Assembly (NCBI GenBank): GCA_021904315.1
Contig: CM038916.1
Location: forward strand, 8,087,065-8,151,064
DNA: 64,000 nt
DNA from: Sphagnum magellanicum
Taxonomy: Eukaryota; Streptophyta; Sphagnopsida; Sphagnales; Sphagnaceae
Direction of reading: 5' to 3'
Both the position numbers and the translations under genes were made by a program. Under the pieces are notes generated by a model. It was not told the origin of the DNA and did no database searches. It saw nothing but the letters and a program-made list of their open reading frames with translations. Of the stretch, positions 23,581 through 37,311 are shown piece after piece; position 1 is the stretch's first letter; the number at the start of each line of letters is the position of its first letter.

Positions 23581-26500
23581 ATTGTTTGTCTTGATGAATT
23601 TTCACATGATTACATGAGACCAAATAGAATATTTGGACCCGTTTGGAGCTATGAATGGGGCCACATAGATAGAATAACTTCATCATCAATCTATTGCTTT
23701 GAACTCCAAATCAATCAAAGTTCATTTCTTTATTTTTACCCATTAACAAAATGAAATTTTATTAATCACTTGGACAATTGAATTGAAATTTACAAAACCT
23801 TTGCACACCAAATTTTAAACCCTAATTTTTGCAAAACACAAATGCACAAAAACTCTTTCACAACTAGGGTTTTATTTTTTAACAAACATTATTTGGTCAA
23901 ATGTAATTTTCTCAAAGGTTTTTACATGTGAATTTTTTTGACATAATTTTGTGAAGGTAAAAAACATGGTTGAACATTTGTTGAATATAATGGCATGTCA
24001 ATGATTTGTGAAAATTGTAAAAAATCTCTCATGAACATTATGTTAATGCCTTCAAATGATGAAAGGTTAGATTTAAATTTTTTTCACTTTTAAATGCATT
24101 ATGGCAAGCAAAGTGCAACCTACCATTATATTTCTTAAATTCACCATGTTCCCATTAATTAATTTATTGTCCTTGTCAAATATTTGAATTTTGTTAAACT
24201 TTCCTACAATGCCACTCTCTATGGTGTTTTTTTTGCTTTTTTTCCATGTTGATTCAATGAATGTTGATGTTGTTTTTTTTTTAGTAATTCATTTATGAAA
24301 ATTACACCTCAGTTGTTTTGCCAAATTAAATCAATGCCTCATTCTCTTCAATATTAACTCCATTTTGATATTTTATCTTTATATTCTTTGATAAATCTTG
24401 TGTCATGTGAAATGATGTAAAATGTTACATTAACATTTGTGTTAATGAAAGACACTTGGTCATAATTACCTTTTTCTCCCATTCAACAAGATCCTCCAAC
24501 TCCTACAAATAATGCAAAAGTTACCACTTTCATTTTAGAATTGAATAATGTGATCTCATAGTTTGAACCTTTTGGAAAAATGTACCATTCGACAACTTTT
24601 ATGTTGATGATATGATAATCATGTCTTTCATAATGGTCATAAGTGGTTGCACATATGTTATATTACTACAAATAAATTAAACAATTTATAATTAACATAT
24701 GTTTAATACATGAATTTTTTGGTGATATGTTTAAATTTATGATTTTTTTATTTTTTATTTTATCACATAAATGCAGAGATATTAACCTTGACTTCAAGGA
24801 TGGGATCATATTGTCAAATTTGTTGGATTTTGTCATATTATGACATGTATGCTTTCATTTTCAAATTTATATGTAGTTTGAGTTGCACACATGTGGTCAC
24901 AACAAATTTATGTCATAAATATTTGACATTTGTTATACACATTTATTTGTTAGTTACTTAAGAAGACATGTAAAAAAATTGTAATGATTTAACACATTTG
25001 CTTCCTATAGAAACTTCCGTATTGAGATAATGTATTGCAAGGTTGAAAAAATTGAAAGTTTGAAAAGTTTTTTTCACATTAACTTTTGGAAATGCAAAGG
25101 AAATTTACATGGAAGCACATTTTTCAGATTTTTTTTCCTAGAGTTTGGAAGGTAGTTGCAAGCTAAGGTGGACCAAAAATGACACGATAGGAGTCCATTT
25201 TTGCACATTTTTATTGGCATCAAAACTTTCACAATAAATATGTCAACCAAAAATCATGTTTTTGCAAAAACTATTTCTTTGCCTTCCTTTCCTATACATT
25301 ATTGAATATTTTGAATGAAGAAACTTCCATCAAATTAAAATTTCTAACATTGAAAATGGTATTATGAATTGTGGGGCTTTTAGAAATACCTAAATGTTTG
25401 CTCCCACTTGTAATCATGTCCCCATTAAGATTTTTTTTTTTCATTTTAGTCATATAACTTATGATAGAATACCATAAAATATTTGATTTAATATTCAAAG
25501 AGTTATGAGTCCATTTAAAAATGTGTATGAAATGTGACACATGATGAAACACCAGTTCAAAAGTCCTTCAAAGATCAAATGATGGTCATTTGGTTTTTGT
25601 TTTTTGCTATTAACTTCTTATAACAATGTATATTATAAATATGAGTTCCTTTTAATAATTTTCCTTATTAATTAAAGTTAGGAGACATTGTCATAACAAG
25701 AGGTATTAAAATTTTGCTTTGTGATGTCCAAAAATGAATAGTGTAATTTGCAATTGCCATTGCATGTGAGATTATTAAATACACATAGGAAATAACACAC
25801 GTGAAATTGGAAGAGGGGAAGGGGGGTGGTGTATGGGATGATGGCAATGGTAGTTCAAGAAAGTATTAAAATTGTTGGATTATGTGTTTATGTGAAGGTA
25901 AGGGTAGTTAAAGAAATTGCTTCTAAAAATTGAGGGTCCATTTGTTAAGGTTTGAAGAAAATATTTTTCATGAAGGAGACCAAATATGTGTAGATTACTC
26001 AACTTTGTTATATGTTGTGGCTTGTTTATTCTCACTACAACATTTTTTTTAGGTGACTTGGCAATAGGGAAAATTTTTAATTGACTTAATTGTGTGAAAA
26101 CTATATAAAAGGATTTCACCAATTGGATGTTTCAAGAGGTCTTTGGGAAGTGAAGGATGTTCAGGGTTAGGGTTTAAACATCAAGTCTAACAATTGATTT
26201 TTTTCTCTTTACATTCAAGGTTGTTTGTTAGTTTTGTAACTTAAATTGTAAGTGTGTTCTCTTGACAAAAAAATATGATCACAAATAGTTGAAGTTTCTA
26301 ACTTTATCATATCCATGCAAATTGGACAACTAAGTTTAAGTTGTTTTTTTGTGAATTCAATGTCCACATTAATTTCTTTGTCCCCAATCCAACTTTGTAT
26401 AATGTGTTGAATTAAAACATGAAAAATAAATAACCAATGTTATTTATTTCACATTATTTCAATCTATACACCAACCAACACATATCCAATTACAAAACAA

Positions 26501-29010
26501 AATAATAGTTATAAATTAAATTACAATACTTTGGGCTTAACCACATGTCTCATGGCCTTGCCCCTATCCATTTTCCTCTTTAATATCATCCTTTTCCACA
26601 TTACAAAACATTAAATTTAATATCATTGCAAAAAAAGGATAACACACATAAATTCATATTCTATTAAATGGATTGACAGAATACACATATTAATTTGAAT
26701 GGTTTGGCAATCACTTGATGAAACACAACACAAGTACCTATTGTTCTTCTTCCAACTATCAAGAAAAATATGTGATTTAAAAATTAAAAAAACAAAAGAC
26801 TTTATAAAAATTTCCTTACAAAATTTTCATGAATTAATGGAAATGATTAAATAATTGATCCAAGTTTTCAAGCCCTTAAGGTTTAGTGACATGTGAACAC
26901 TCTAGTTGTTGGGACTTAATTTTTCTTTTTTTAATCACCATCCTATGATCTTCAAATGCATGTATAATCCAATTAGTTAACTATGGCATTGGAAGGATTG
27001 AAATATGAAAATTGCCACAAAAAATAATTACAATTTTTTTTTCAAAAGAAATTGAAACAATGATTCTCACATGTCATAAACTAAATCAAGCTTTCTCATC
27101 ACTAGAATGAAAAATCTAATGATAAAGACTATACATACCTTTTACAACAATGAAAGGGCAATGAATAAACTTTTTAGAAAAATGTAATGGTTAATAATAT
27201 AAGTAATCATGCATTCATGCATTTTTAATTAAGAACAAGAATTATACTATAAGTTCATGTATTTGTTTCAAGTAAAGATGTGTGCATGAACTACAAAACA
27301 AAATTGTTTGTGAATTTGCAAAGAAATAAAGTTTTTTTATCACAAATTTTATACCTACTTTAGTGAACCCTAGTAATCAATTGTAAAAGTATCCAATTGC
27401 ACAACTCCATAGTCCAAAAACACCTACGCATCATACAACCAAAACTTCTATCATTCCATCTTAATTAATTGAAAATCAATGTCTTTTGAAATCTTCCAGA
27501 TCATGAAATAAGTCTTTTCAAAACCCTAAAAAATATTTTTAAAATCATTACAAATGCATGTGCAAAAAATGAAAAAAAGACGAATATGGAATTGATGACT
27601 AATGTTGGTGGAAAAAATTGGGGAATATTATGACCATGAATAGATATGCAAACTTTTGGGTTTTGAACATGGTTTATTTCACATTTATGAACCATATGCC
27701 CCAACATCACTATATGATCTTTGTTTACATGGAAGTTGGTTTTGTCATTTGGTATATCTAAATGAAACATTTTTCATGTAAGCTTGCAAAGTTCCAACCT
27801 TTGGAAATAAATTTTTGATAGAAATTGTTAAAGGGGGAATCAATTAAATGACACAACTACTAGCATGTGTGTAGGTGGCAAAGAGATTTGGATCGGTGTA
27901 CATATTGCACAAGTGGTAGATTGTGTGAAAATGATATAAGCATAATGCAATGGAGTGGTATATGCTAGCCATGAATTTTGAATGGAAGTGGTTGAACCCA
28001 TGGTAACAATATACAAAAAACACTAATGGGTCTTGCATTGAGAACAAAAGAATGCACTAGAATTTCAAGATGGTTGGAAAGATTGTATGTGATATTGGCA
28101 TTCATGTGTTGCCTATTAACTCATTTTTTGTATTTTTCACATCCAATATACAATTGTGTTTTAGATTTAAATATTTTTTGACTACAATTTGATCATACAT
28201 CATGTAAATCATGCTTCCATGTTCTTTATCACATAAAAATGAATAACTTTTTAAAAAGACACGTCTTCAAAATTCATGATTTTCAGGGCCAAAACATGTT
28301 TGAACCAAGGGTGCTCAAATGTGTTGTAAAAATGAAATTTTCCCTTTGCTTTTTTAATCATCAATATTAAGACCCTTTCCAATTTTGAGAAGGGATGACA
28401 CACATTTGATAATGAAAAATAATGTTTAAAATAAAAAATTGTCCATCCTAAAGCTTTGAATGTTTTATCACTTTGAAAACATCATTAATTTGCATCAAAT
28501 TTTGAGCATTGAAACTTTGAAAATTGTGAACTTTATTTCAAAAAAATTTGACAATCCAAATTATTGTGTTTCTTTTTTGATTTTTCAAAGGTATATTGTA
28601 ATTTAAAAAAAGTGTCCACCCCTTTAGATGGGTCATAAGATTATGAATATACCCCACCATTAATAATTGGATATTACATATGGATTGACTAAAAATGACC
28701 ATGACATTGTTGTTATTGCACTTGGGTTTCATATTCATATGAAAAAATAGTGCCAACATAAAATGTAGGGCAATGTGTCATGGCTTTTTCCAAAAACTTT
28801 ATAACAACAAACTAAGGTGATTGATATTTACACATGATGAAAATATAAACTATTATATGTCTTATTTTAGATGGAACACACAACAACAATTTCAAATAGG
28901 TCATGCAAAGATCCATAGTTCTATACCTTTAACAAGGGAGGTATGTATTATGCATTTCAAAAAACTATTTTGAATGTAGTGTTCAAATTTATTTATTTTG
29001 ATTGATTGAT

Positions 29011-29011
<1 letters not shown>

Positions 29012-29056
<45 letters not shown>
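29012..29056. repeat. (AT)n microsatellite
   Basis: About 45 bp of uninterrupted AT dinucleotides, preceded by four TTGA units. Confidence 0.95.
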
Positions 29057-29059
<3 letters not shown>

Positions 29060-31329
29060 AAGATCTTACTTATTTAAGTGTTGAGGTTTTTCCTTATTAT
29101 AGGAAAAGTTTAGACAAGTTTTCGTATATGGCAACATTGTTATTAGTGTTTGTCACAAACTAATTATTGTTAGTCTAACATATATACAAGTGTGTAGGTC
29201 ACATGTATGTGGGACTATTGACACAACCCCATAAAAGGTTTCAAGATGGCACACATTTTCTTCCTGATAAAATGGAAGAAGATGTGACAAAATTTCAACC
29301 ATTCCACATACATTTGATCAAATCAAATGCATCACTAGTTACATGAAAATATTTAGTTGACATAAAGAGAATTAATTCATAAAGGACTTACATTCAAATA
29401 TGAAAACACGATATAATATATTTAGGAGACGACCTAGTTGATGTGATTTCATTTTTTGGACAAAGTTTACGAAATCAAAAGGAACTTAGTTTTGGTTGTG
29501 CAAATCATGATATATCCCACTTTTGCATGTTTTTTCATTTGATGATAAGGATTGTTGTTATTATTTTGATGTGTAGTTGAAGGACATGCACCCACCAAGA
29601 TTCTCTTGTAATAACCTTTAATGACATGTATATAGCTGCAACAATTGCTAGAGTCATTTTTTATCCACCATAAAAACTATGATATATAGCTAATGCATTT
29701 GGAATCATGTCACAATATTTTTGCATTTGTACAACTAGTTTTTTAAGTAAGTTGATTCACATTTATGAGTTTGGTGGGTGTTTCCAATTTGGGGGGGGGA
29801 GAGGGGGGCGGGGTGTATCGGTGGGGAGGAACTAAGTATAATACCATAATACCTCGGTAGCCTTGACACTAATTAAATTATTTTTAGAAATAATTAAATA
29901 TTCAAGAAAATATTTTTTTCAAAAAACATAATTTTGTGAAAGAATAGTTAATTTTTTGACATGGAATCTTCAAATTTAATTAATTTTTCGATAAACATGT
30001 GTTGAAGCTACCCTGTACTATGGTAATGGGAACTTCCCCAAAATAATGGGGTTATTGTCCCAATTTTTTTATATAAACGCCCCCATCTCTTTGAGTGGTT
30101 TAGTGAAAGATCATGAAAACATACCCTTACTCTCTAATGTCCAAATTAAAAAAAATAAAAATTCAACCGTACAATTCAAAAAATTTGCAACTTCATTATT
30201 TTAAAAAAAAAGTTAGAACCCAAAATTGAACACTATAACCTGACCATGGAATTGTTTCACATAAGGGTCTAAAATTGGCCTCATTTTGAACTCTGAATTG
30301 AGATGCATGATAAAGTCTAGAACCGACCAACCCATGAAATTGACAATCTAAAAAATTGGACCCAACCTTGGAATCAAAAAGTTTTAGTTTTTGAAAATAT
30401 TTAGTGTTAGTGACTCAGTCGGGACCTCAAGATGAAAATGATGAAAGGCTCAAGTGGGTCATTAGGGCTGGCCATTGTGGGATATTATTCAGCTCAAGTC
30501 TAATGTGCTTGGGATTTCTGTTGGGACTTGGTGAAATTGAGTACTTTAGCATTTGAGAGCTCTGAGCCATCACTCTGTAGTGGAGTCAAAAGTTGCTGGG
30601 AAAATTGAAGAAATCATTGTAGGAATAGCTTGTCCAAATTTTCTCCATCTCTTCAAGCAAGTTCACCACTTGGTTTGGGTTTGAATCTTTTGTAGACTTC
30701 ATTTGTTGTTGGGATAGCCACATTTGTTGGCCATGGTAAAGCCCATAAGAGAGATGATTCGGAATGAGTTGATTGGTCAAGGTCCATAGATTTATTTTTG
30801 TCATAGTATCATAGATCAATTTTTGGATGTATACCGCTTTGTTGATGCATGTGATTACAAAGTTTGCAATATTTTGAGTGTATACAACTTGTGTGTACCC
30901 CGTTTTTTTGGGTGACAATACAACTTTACAATTATACAAATATCAACATGTATTAATATTGTGATTGGTATTAAAGCTAAAATTCAATATATTCCTAATT
31001 AAGTGTAGTATAACACCATTGTTCACATTTGACCAAATAATGTGATCTAATCAGTGCAACCAATTATTAGGTTTTGGTAGGAAATTATGGGATGTACATC
31101 TTGATCATAACTTTTGATCATTTCAAGCCTATTTGCAGCAACCTTCTCTCTAACTTCAACCAGATTGTCACATTAACAATTTAATTTCTTCTAATTTTGT
31201 TTTGATACAAAGTTTGTCTTGACATTCTTTTTGTGGTTTGTAAAGAACTGGGAGAAACTTTGTAGTGTATGTGGAGGGCACCTTATATTCATCAATTTCC
31301 CTCCTAGAAATTGACAGGGATATTAATTA

Positions 31330-31408
31330 TGCTTACTCCTCAAGGGTGGGAGGGAAATTATGCCTACATATAGGTGTAAAAACCCTCCCGCTATTGAGTA
31401 GTAGGCAT
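31330..31408. repeat. Imperfect foldback
   Basis: CTTACTCCTCAAGGGTGGGAG on one side pairs imperfectly with CTCCCGCTATTGAGTAGTAG on the other, and ATGCCTAC pairs with GTAGGCAT inside. It lies just before a second foldback at 31,486, so the two may be parts of one element. Confidence 0.45.
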
Positions 31409-31485
31409 AAGAACACTCCCATTCATACACCTTGGGATCTACATAGGTTTAGTTCATGATAAATTTTGCCTCATGCGTTATGGTA

Positions 31486-31592
31486 GGTAAAGCCCATGGG
31501 TGGGGGACATTCCCAAAATGTGAGGTTGGACTTGCCTATTGCCTTGTCCTAGGCCCCTTATTTTGAGAATGCCACCACCCTATGGCTTTACC
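31486..31592. repeat. 107-bp foldback element
   Basis: Left arm 31,486-31,519 (begins GGTAAAGCCCATGGGTGG) pairs with right arm 31,560-31,592 (ends ACCCTATGGCTTTACC) with few mismatches, leaving a spacer of about 40 bp. The shape fits a small MITE or foldback relic; I see no clear target-site duplication. Confidence 0.6.
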
Positions 31593-33140
31593 CTCCACAA
31601 AATCTCCTTGTCAACTCATAGAGCTTCTTATTAGCCTCCTTAGTAGCTTTGAGCTTGGGCCTAAACATCTTTTATTTGTTAAGGCTCCCCTATTTCACAA
31701 GATGGGCTTCGAAGGCAAGAAGCTCTAGATTTCACCTTCTTGATTAGAGAGACCTTAGATTGGTTTCAAGATCCCTTTGTGAAACTATAAAAAGATCTTG
31801 CATGTTTGTTTTCCTATAATTTTTGCTATTAGGTTGTCTTTCTTGGACACTTGGGGTATGTATCAATGCACATCATTTTGAGTCATTGTGGGCCATGGTG
31901 GCCCCATGAAAAGCTTTGACATTGACCTTGCATTAGGGTCTTGCATTGTAGCGGGCTCTTTTGAGATAATTGGTAAAGCTTTTGGAGCAATAATTGCACC
32001 TATGATTTTCTTGAACTTGCACTTGAAGTACACAACCATGCAAAAACTCATCTTCTAAATCTTCCCATCATGCTCAAATTCCCACACATTTTGTCATTGG
32101 ATCTTTTTAGCTTGCATAGAAACCATACACTACAAATAATATGACAATACTATACTCTTTCTTACCAAAACAATTAAGTAAATCTTCTCCTTTCCAAACC
32201 TTCCTTCAAGATCCATTTAGTTCATACAACATGGAAAGAGAGGGAAAGATGAAGGACTTTAATATGGACAACTACAAATCATACTTGTCTTCCTTAGATG
32301 TCCCCAACTGACACATAGTCATGTTCACTTCAAATACTTCCCCTCACAATTTAATGTGGATATTTGAGAACAAAACAATGCATAGAAGCATATCCAAAGT
32401 ATCATTGCACTTTGCCTAGCATAATGAGCTTCAAATCCTTCATCATAACCATTGTTCCTCAATTTCCCACATTTGATGTGCATGGAAGTCTAGTGAATAC
32501 AATATGTGATAGGCCAAACAACTCTACAACACATGAACTACCAATTTTGTGATCTTGTGATGCACAATCCTTCTTACATCACTCTAAGGATTAAAGGATA
32601 GATACTGTACTTGTCAGTCATGTTCAACATTGAATAATTCTCAAGAGGGCAAGTGAAAGAAGGAAAACAATTTGATCTAACCCTACCGAATTTCTCAAGA
32701 ATTGAACTTTGAACCTACTGGACATGAAAAGAAGAAAAAATTCTCAAGAGGGTCAGTCAGTTATTAGTGGCAGGTACCATAGAATGTAATTGCATGCTAA
32801 GGAGATGGAGAGAGAAAAAGAGAAAATAGATGATGCTTGTGAAGGATGTATAATGAAGAGCTATGATGGTGTGATGGGTTATGATACTCGCAAAGTAGGA
32901 GGGAAAGGAGATGGAAGATTTCAAGCACCAAAACATACTGAGTTTCAATCATGGTTGTAGTTGATCATTTCATTTAGAAATCCAAAATTTCTCGAAGTCT
33001 ATGATCTCTGTCTAAGATTGCAAAGGTTAACAGAATGAGGGCATGAAAAGGCACTAGGTTGTCAGACCCCATTACACCCTAGTATCACATTTGTCATGTT
33101 TTCCGGCATATTTCAATCATGTGTCCTCCCCAACAAGTGC

Positions 33141-33304
33141 GTGTGCAACCTGCCATTCTTTGTTCATCAGCTCACACTTTCATTCACCACACAATTCCAT
33201 CACAGAGAAAAGAGTTTGAGTGAGTGTGCAACCTGCCATTCTTTGTTTGTCAGCTCACACTTTCATTGACCACACAATTCCATCCCAGAGAAAAGAGTTT
33301 GAGC
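33141..33304 (+). repeat. 83-bp tandem duplication, two copies
   Basis: GTGTGCAACCTGCCATTCTT starts at 33,141 and again at 33,224. Each copy runs through CAGCTCACACTTTCATT and CACACAATTCCATC to AGAAAAGAGTTTGAG, with only a handful of differences, so the duplication is fairly recent. Confidence 0.85.
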
Positions 33305-34101
33305 TTTTAGAGGGAAGTTCTTCACATTGATTGGATTACTACTTTTTGTTCACAAAAAAATGAAATAAAATCCCTCACAACATATGTACTGTAATTAAGA
33401 CACGGGAAAATAGTACGAAATGGTTTTTTGAACTTTGAACACTGAAAATTTACTGAGATAGTCAGTGGGATGTTTCTCTTGCCTGGCCATTTACTGTAGA
33501 TGTGTTTGCACCTTGGAAAGGCAGCAACAAAAATGGTTTCTAAACCCAAAAAGAGACAGAAAAGAAAAAAAAGCTGGATAGAGAACAGTAATTTAGTGAG
33601 CATCACATTAATTTCCAGGAGTAACCATAAGATACAATCAAGACATGAAAGAGCTAAATCTACAAGAGTACTCCATAAAAGGAAGTGCATCAGACTAATC
33701 CAAAAGTGACAGATTACGAACCTATGGAGAACCTTAGAGATCCAGAGACCTCATTTTTTTGACAACTGTACATGAAGGCAAAGGTTAGTTTTTTCTATGA
33801 AACTAATAGTAACCTCATGGGGTAGGGGGGGAGAGTGGGGACACATACAATGTCAATGTTGTGTAACCTCCCACCCATGTCATGAATTTGATCTCATGCT
33901 CTGCCTTGATTTGAGCTCCTTCAAGCCATGCCATGAAGTAACTGGTTTCAGATAGTAACTTAAGGGCAGCCAGCTTTGAATCTGAAAGAAAGAGTTTTGC
34001 AAACTCTGCATCATCAGGTAAGTTGGGATTGTGTTTCCAGCACTCTCAGTTCAACTGATTGTGATGCAAAGTTCTAGGGCACTAGAATCCACTGGTAAAT
34101 C

Positions 34102-36839
34102 CTAGTACAGTGTCCATGCAGATGCCACTATAGGGAGCAAAATGTATAGTAGCCTTAGGATCAGGAATAGAAATGCCAATGTCAGATATGCATCTTCTTG
34201 CAACCAATTTTGTGGAGAGATGGCCCAGGGATAGGGGCAAACTTCCTTGACACCTTTCCCAACATTGAACACAAGCTTTGCAAAGCCACAATCAGCATGC
34301 TTTACCACCTGACCTCCAGATACAGATCTTAGACCTGAAATTTCAAAATAAAGCACCATTTAGAGAAATGTTGTATGGTTATCCAACATCAATGCATGTA
34401 ATCCAGGACTATCTAAACAAAACTGTTGTCAGCTCATGGAAATCACTATATCAGAACCACAAAAACCAAAATGGGCATTCCTAGACTGCTTACCTGTATA
34501 GTTTTGATAGAAGTAAACAAAATCCTCAAGAGTCCTGGACCCATGGTACCGTACTCTTGACGTTCTATTGTGCACAAAGACAACAGGGAAACTGTGGACT
34601 CCATATTGAGACAACACACTGCCCACCAAGCATAAAGCACAAAAATTAGTTTCACATGCAAAAATGAAAAGAAAAGCTACTATGACAAAATTGCCATTTG
34701 GACAGTGTGATGATGCTAAGGAGCTCACAAACCAAAATGCAAAGGTCATTCATTGTTGCTGTGCTCTTTCACCCATTAACCCAGATGGAGTAACATTGAA
34801 TACAGACCCGATAAGTCAAGAACATTCTACCTTGGCCGGACAGAGGACTCCTCCACAGCCACATGATGGATAGAGGGGAAGACTGAGGAAAGGACATCAT
34901 AAACCGGCCACAGTTCTCTTGAGAAGGGGCACCAGGATGCATAGTAGAGAACAGCAATGTAGGTTCCATTATTGCTATGCACCAGATCCAAAGCCTTTTC
35001 CAATGCGGTTTCGTTCAGCTGCAACATTTCCATCAGCAATTGAACGTTAACCTTCCTGCTGCAATCATGATAAACTAAAACCCCACATTTAATTCAAGCA
35101 TGTTCCACACTTATAGCAGCATGGAATAGATGCTGATAAGAATCTATTGGATGTTCAGGTGCCTTATCCCACACATAAAAGTAAGCAAGAAAAGTTGAAA
35201 CTGAGAGGTGGTGAATTATGCAGTGCTAATGTGACATGAGAAAATATACCAGGAAGGAAAGTTTATTGCCATTTTGAGTTTATCTCATATCTATTGAACT
35301 CAAAATGAGTAATGAGTTTGGCTCACAAACACATGTTTCTCAGCAAAAGAGAAAGAAACATGGATTACATTTGCATTTGCTTGATTCCTGTGGAAACAAG
35401 CTCCTAAAACCAAAATATAGCAATCCTCCTTGCATTGCTTGAAGGATTTGTGCACTCAGGGAAGCTTTTCTTTCGTATGTAACACACAAACAACATATTT
35501 CAGGTGATCACAGAAGGGTACGTCTACAGTAGCTGACATGCCTGCATCTTGAGCTGGTGAATTCCATAATGAATTGAGAGCAGTAAAAAGACACAAAGGT
35601 TGCAAAAACAGCAAAGAAGCACTCTGTACTTTGGGGCCCAGAGACAGAGCAAAAAAATTCTCTCTACTACTCCTTGAAAAACAGACACCCATGGGTTTAG
35701 GAGAAAAATCCAGAGCAATGTCAGAACAAAGGCAAACAAGCCCATTCATAAGGTCTCTCAGCAGGAAGAACTCAATCAGACATAGTTCCAAGACATCAAG
35801 TGCATTAAGAACTATACATACTCAGCCTTCAATTGCATCTACTCAATCAGCAAGGTACGACTTACTACAACTGCTCCAGTAATTGACAATTGACAATTGA
35901 AATCTCCTCCTCCTGCTCATATCTCCAAAATTGCAGAGGAATCTCCACAACAAAAAAATCAAGCAAAACCATGACAATCAGTGCTGCAGTCATAACCTTA
36001 TGGGAGTCCTTTGTTCACAAACTGTCAGACCATTGTCACCTTCTTCATCATTCATCATGAAGAATAGCAACGACTAGCTAGCTTGCCATGAGGCCTACCC
36101 ACAGATGACTTCATGAACTCCCAATGACAGCAACAGTAGCTGTAGATATGTATACAATAACTGAAAGCCTCCCACACAGACACAGTGGAGATTCCATTCC
36201 AGGGTGCATGGACAAAATGCAAGCTTTTGAAGTCTTTGCATGTGTCTTTGTCTTTTCCAGCTGCTATGGGATCTGCAAAGAAGACTTAATTCTGCTGTGC
36301 AAAGACCTGAATTATCATGTGTGTGTGTAAATGCCACAATTGCTGCCACAGTTCTGAGTCTTTGTTTCAGTCAAGAACACTGCAGAAAAGAGAAGGATAT
36401 AGCAGTGAAATTAGGGTTTGAGTTCCATAGAGGGTACACACAGGCCATCATGGCTTCTGCATCATGAGCAGGAAACTGCAATCTCCTTGAAAGAAAGATG
36501 CAAGCTCAGAGAACATACATAGTAAGTGTGTCATGATCTGCCAAGCTTATTATATTTTACCTCTGCAACTCGAGGAAGAAGAGAAACTCCAGCAGCAGCA
36601 GATGAGAGGAAGATCTCGTGATGCAGAGCAGCTGGGCAGCTTTCGTTGATGGGTGTAAGAACTTCATCTAACAAAGTAGGAGGGCGAGAACAAACTGAAG
36701 CCGCTTGGTTCTCGCTTGCGCCGGCTATGGCGACGCAGAAGCTCAATACAAAGAGAATAGAGAGAAAGCCAGAAAGCTGTGAAACTGCAACCGCGAGTGA
36801 TTTGCAAGCTTTCTGCAAGCACAAAATGTGGAAGCACAT
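34102..36839 (-). CDS. APRL: 5'-adenylylsulfate reductase-like (APRL) thioredoxin-fold membrane protein
   Basis: Exons (minus): 36839-36561, 35051-34831, 34618-34494, 34334-34102; about 285 aa, in frame throughout. The N-terminus ([15 protein letters not shown], then a hydrophobic stretch to GASENQ) is a signal peptide. The thioredoxin-like domain has [21 protein letters not shown] near residue 134 and [20 protein letters not shown]; the active site is CPFS, so the second Cys of CXXC is absent, as is usual for plant APRL proteins. After CPYPWA a hydrophobic segment ([20 protein letters not shown]) forms a C-terminal membrane anchor. Arabidopsis APRL5/7 have the same layout and about 300 aa. 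The role in cells is unknown; true sulfate reduction is not expected. An upstream in-frame ATG at 36,947 would add 36 residues that cross a CA repeat, so I prefer 36,839. The acceptor of exon 2 could also be 4 bp upstream, but that breaks the frame. Confidence 0.9.
35052..36560 (-). other. First intron of the APRL gene
   Basis: About 1.5 kb. It contains the intronic repeat copy at 35,940-36,127, which is shared with the AAA ATPase gene. I see nothing else with coding or RNA-gene character in it. Confidence 0.6.
35940..36127. repeat. Intronic repeat, copy 2 (shared with 1,995-2,150)
   Basis: Carries GCAGTCATAACCTTATGGGA, CTGTCAGACCATTGTCACCT, TTCATCATGAAGAATAGCA and ACTTCATGAACTCCCAATGA in the same order as intron 12 of the AAA ATPase gene. 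Both host genes are on the minus strand, so the repeat has the same orientation relative to transcription in both. Confidence 0.55.
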
Positions 36840-37311
36840 CCTGCAAATTCCACAAACCCTGTGTGTGTGTGTGTCCTTCTCTCTGTGTCCCTCTCTCTGC
36901 TCTATGCTTCTACTCTTCAAGAACGATGATGTGCCTCTCCCATGCAAGGAAACTCTAAGGAAACCCTAAACCTTGTGATGAGCAAAGCACAGCAACGCAA
37001 CATTGAACTTCTTAGCCAGAAACTGTTCTTCCAAATTGCAGAATAAGGATGGCAATGCGACTGGCATGCACCTGATCGAACTTTCGATCTTTGCTGCAAT
37101 TCTTCGCCGACCATCCACAAATTTTAACCCTTAAAACATGGTTGCAGACACGCCCTGGATCCCATCTGATAGAAGAAGAGTAGTTCCAGTAGTCTTTTCT
37201 TTTTCTTCTGTCTTCCCCCAAACCGCCTGCTCGCCAAGTGCAGACAGTTTCTAGGGTCACCCATTTCTGTTGCACCCATCCGCTACAAAGGCTTCAGTCT
37301 TTTCTTCTACC
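36840..37311. promoter_or_regulatory. Divergent intergenic region between the APRL and PHD-BAH genes
   Basis: Only about 470 bp separate the two start codons, so the region must hold both 5' UTRs and both promoters, or one bidirectional promoter. It contains a telo-box AAACCCTAA at 36,961-36,969 and a GT repeat next to the APRL start. No TATA box stands out in either direction. Confidence 0.6.
36961..36969 (+). promoter_or_regulatory. Telo-box AAACCCTAA in the divergent promoter
   Basis: Exact AAACCCTAA about 120 bp upstream of the APRL start codon and 350 bp upstream of the PHD-BAH start. A similar element lies upstream of the AAA ATPase gene. Confidence 0.4.

Larger units (their letters stand above)
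21400..34101. other. Long AT-rich spacer without a supportable intact gene
   Basis: About 12.7 kb of very AT-rich DNA. It holds a decayed Ulp1-like protease fragment (22,783), a GGATGAAA-type degenerate repeat (23,330), an (AT)n tract (29,012), a G-rich patch (29,791-29,814), two foldbacks (31,330 and 31,486) and an 83-bp tandem duplication (33,141). Short open frames occur but show no family similarity. The 3' UTR of the APRL gene probably lies within the last few hundred bases. Confidence 0.6.
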
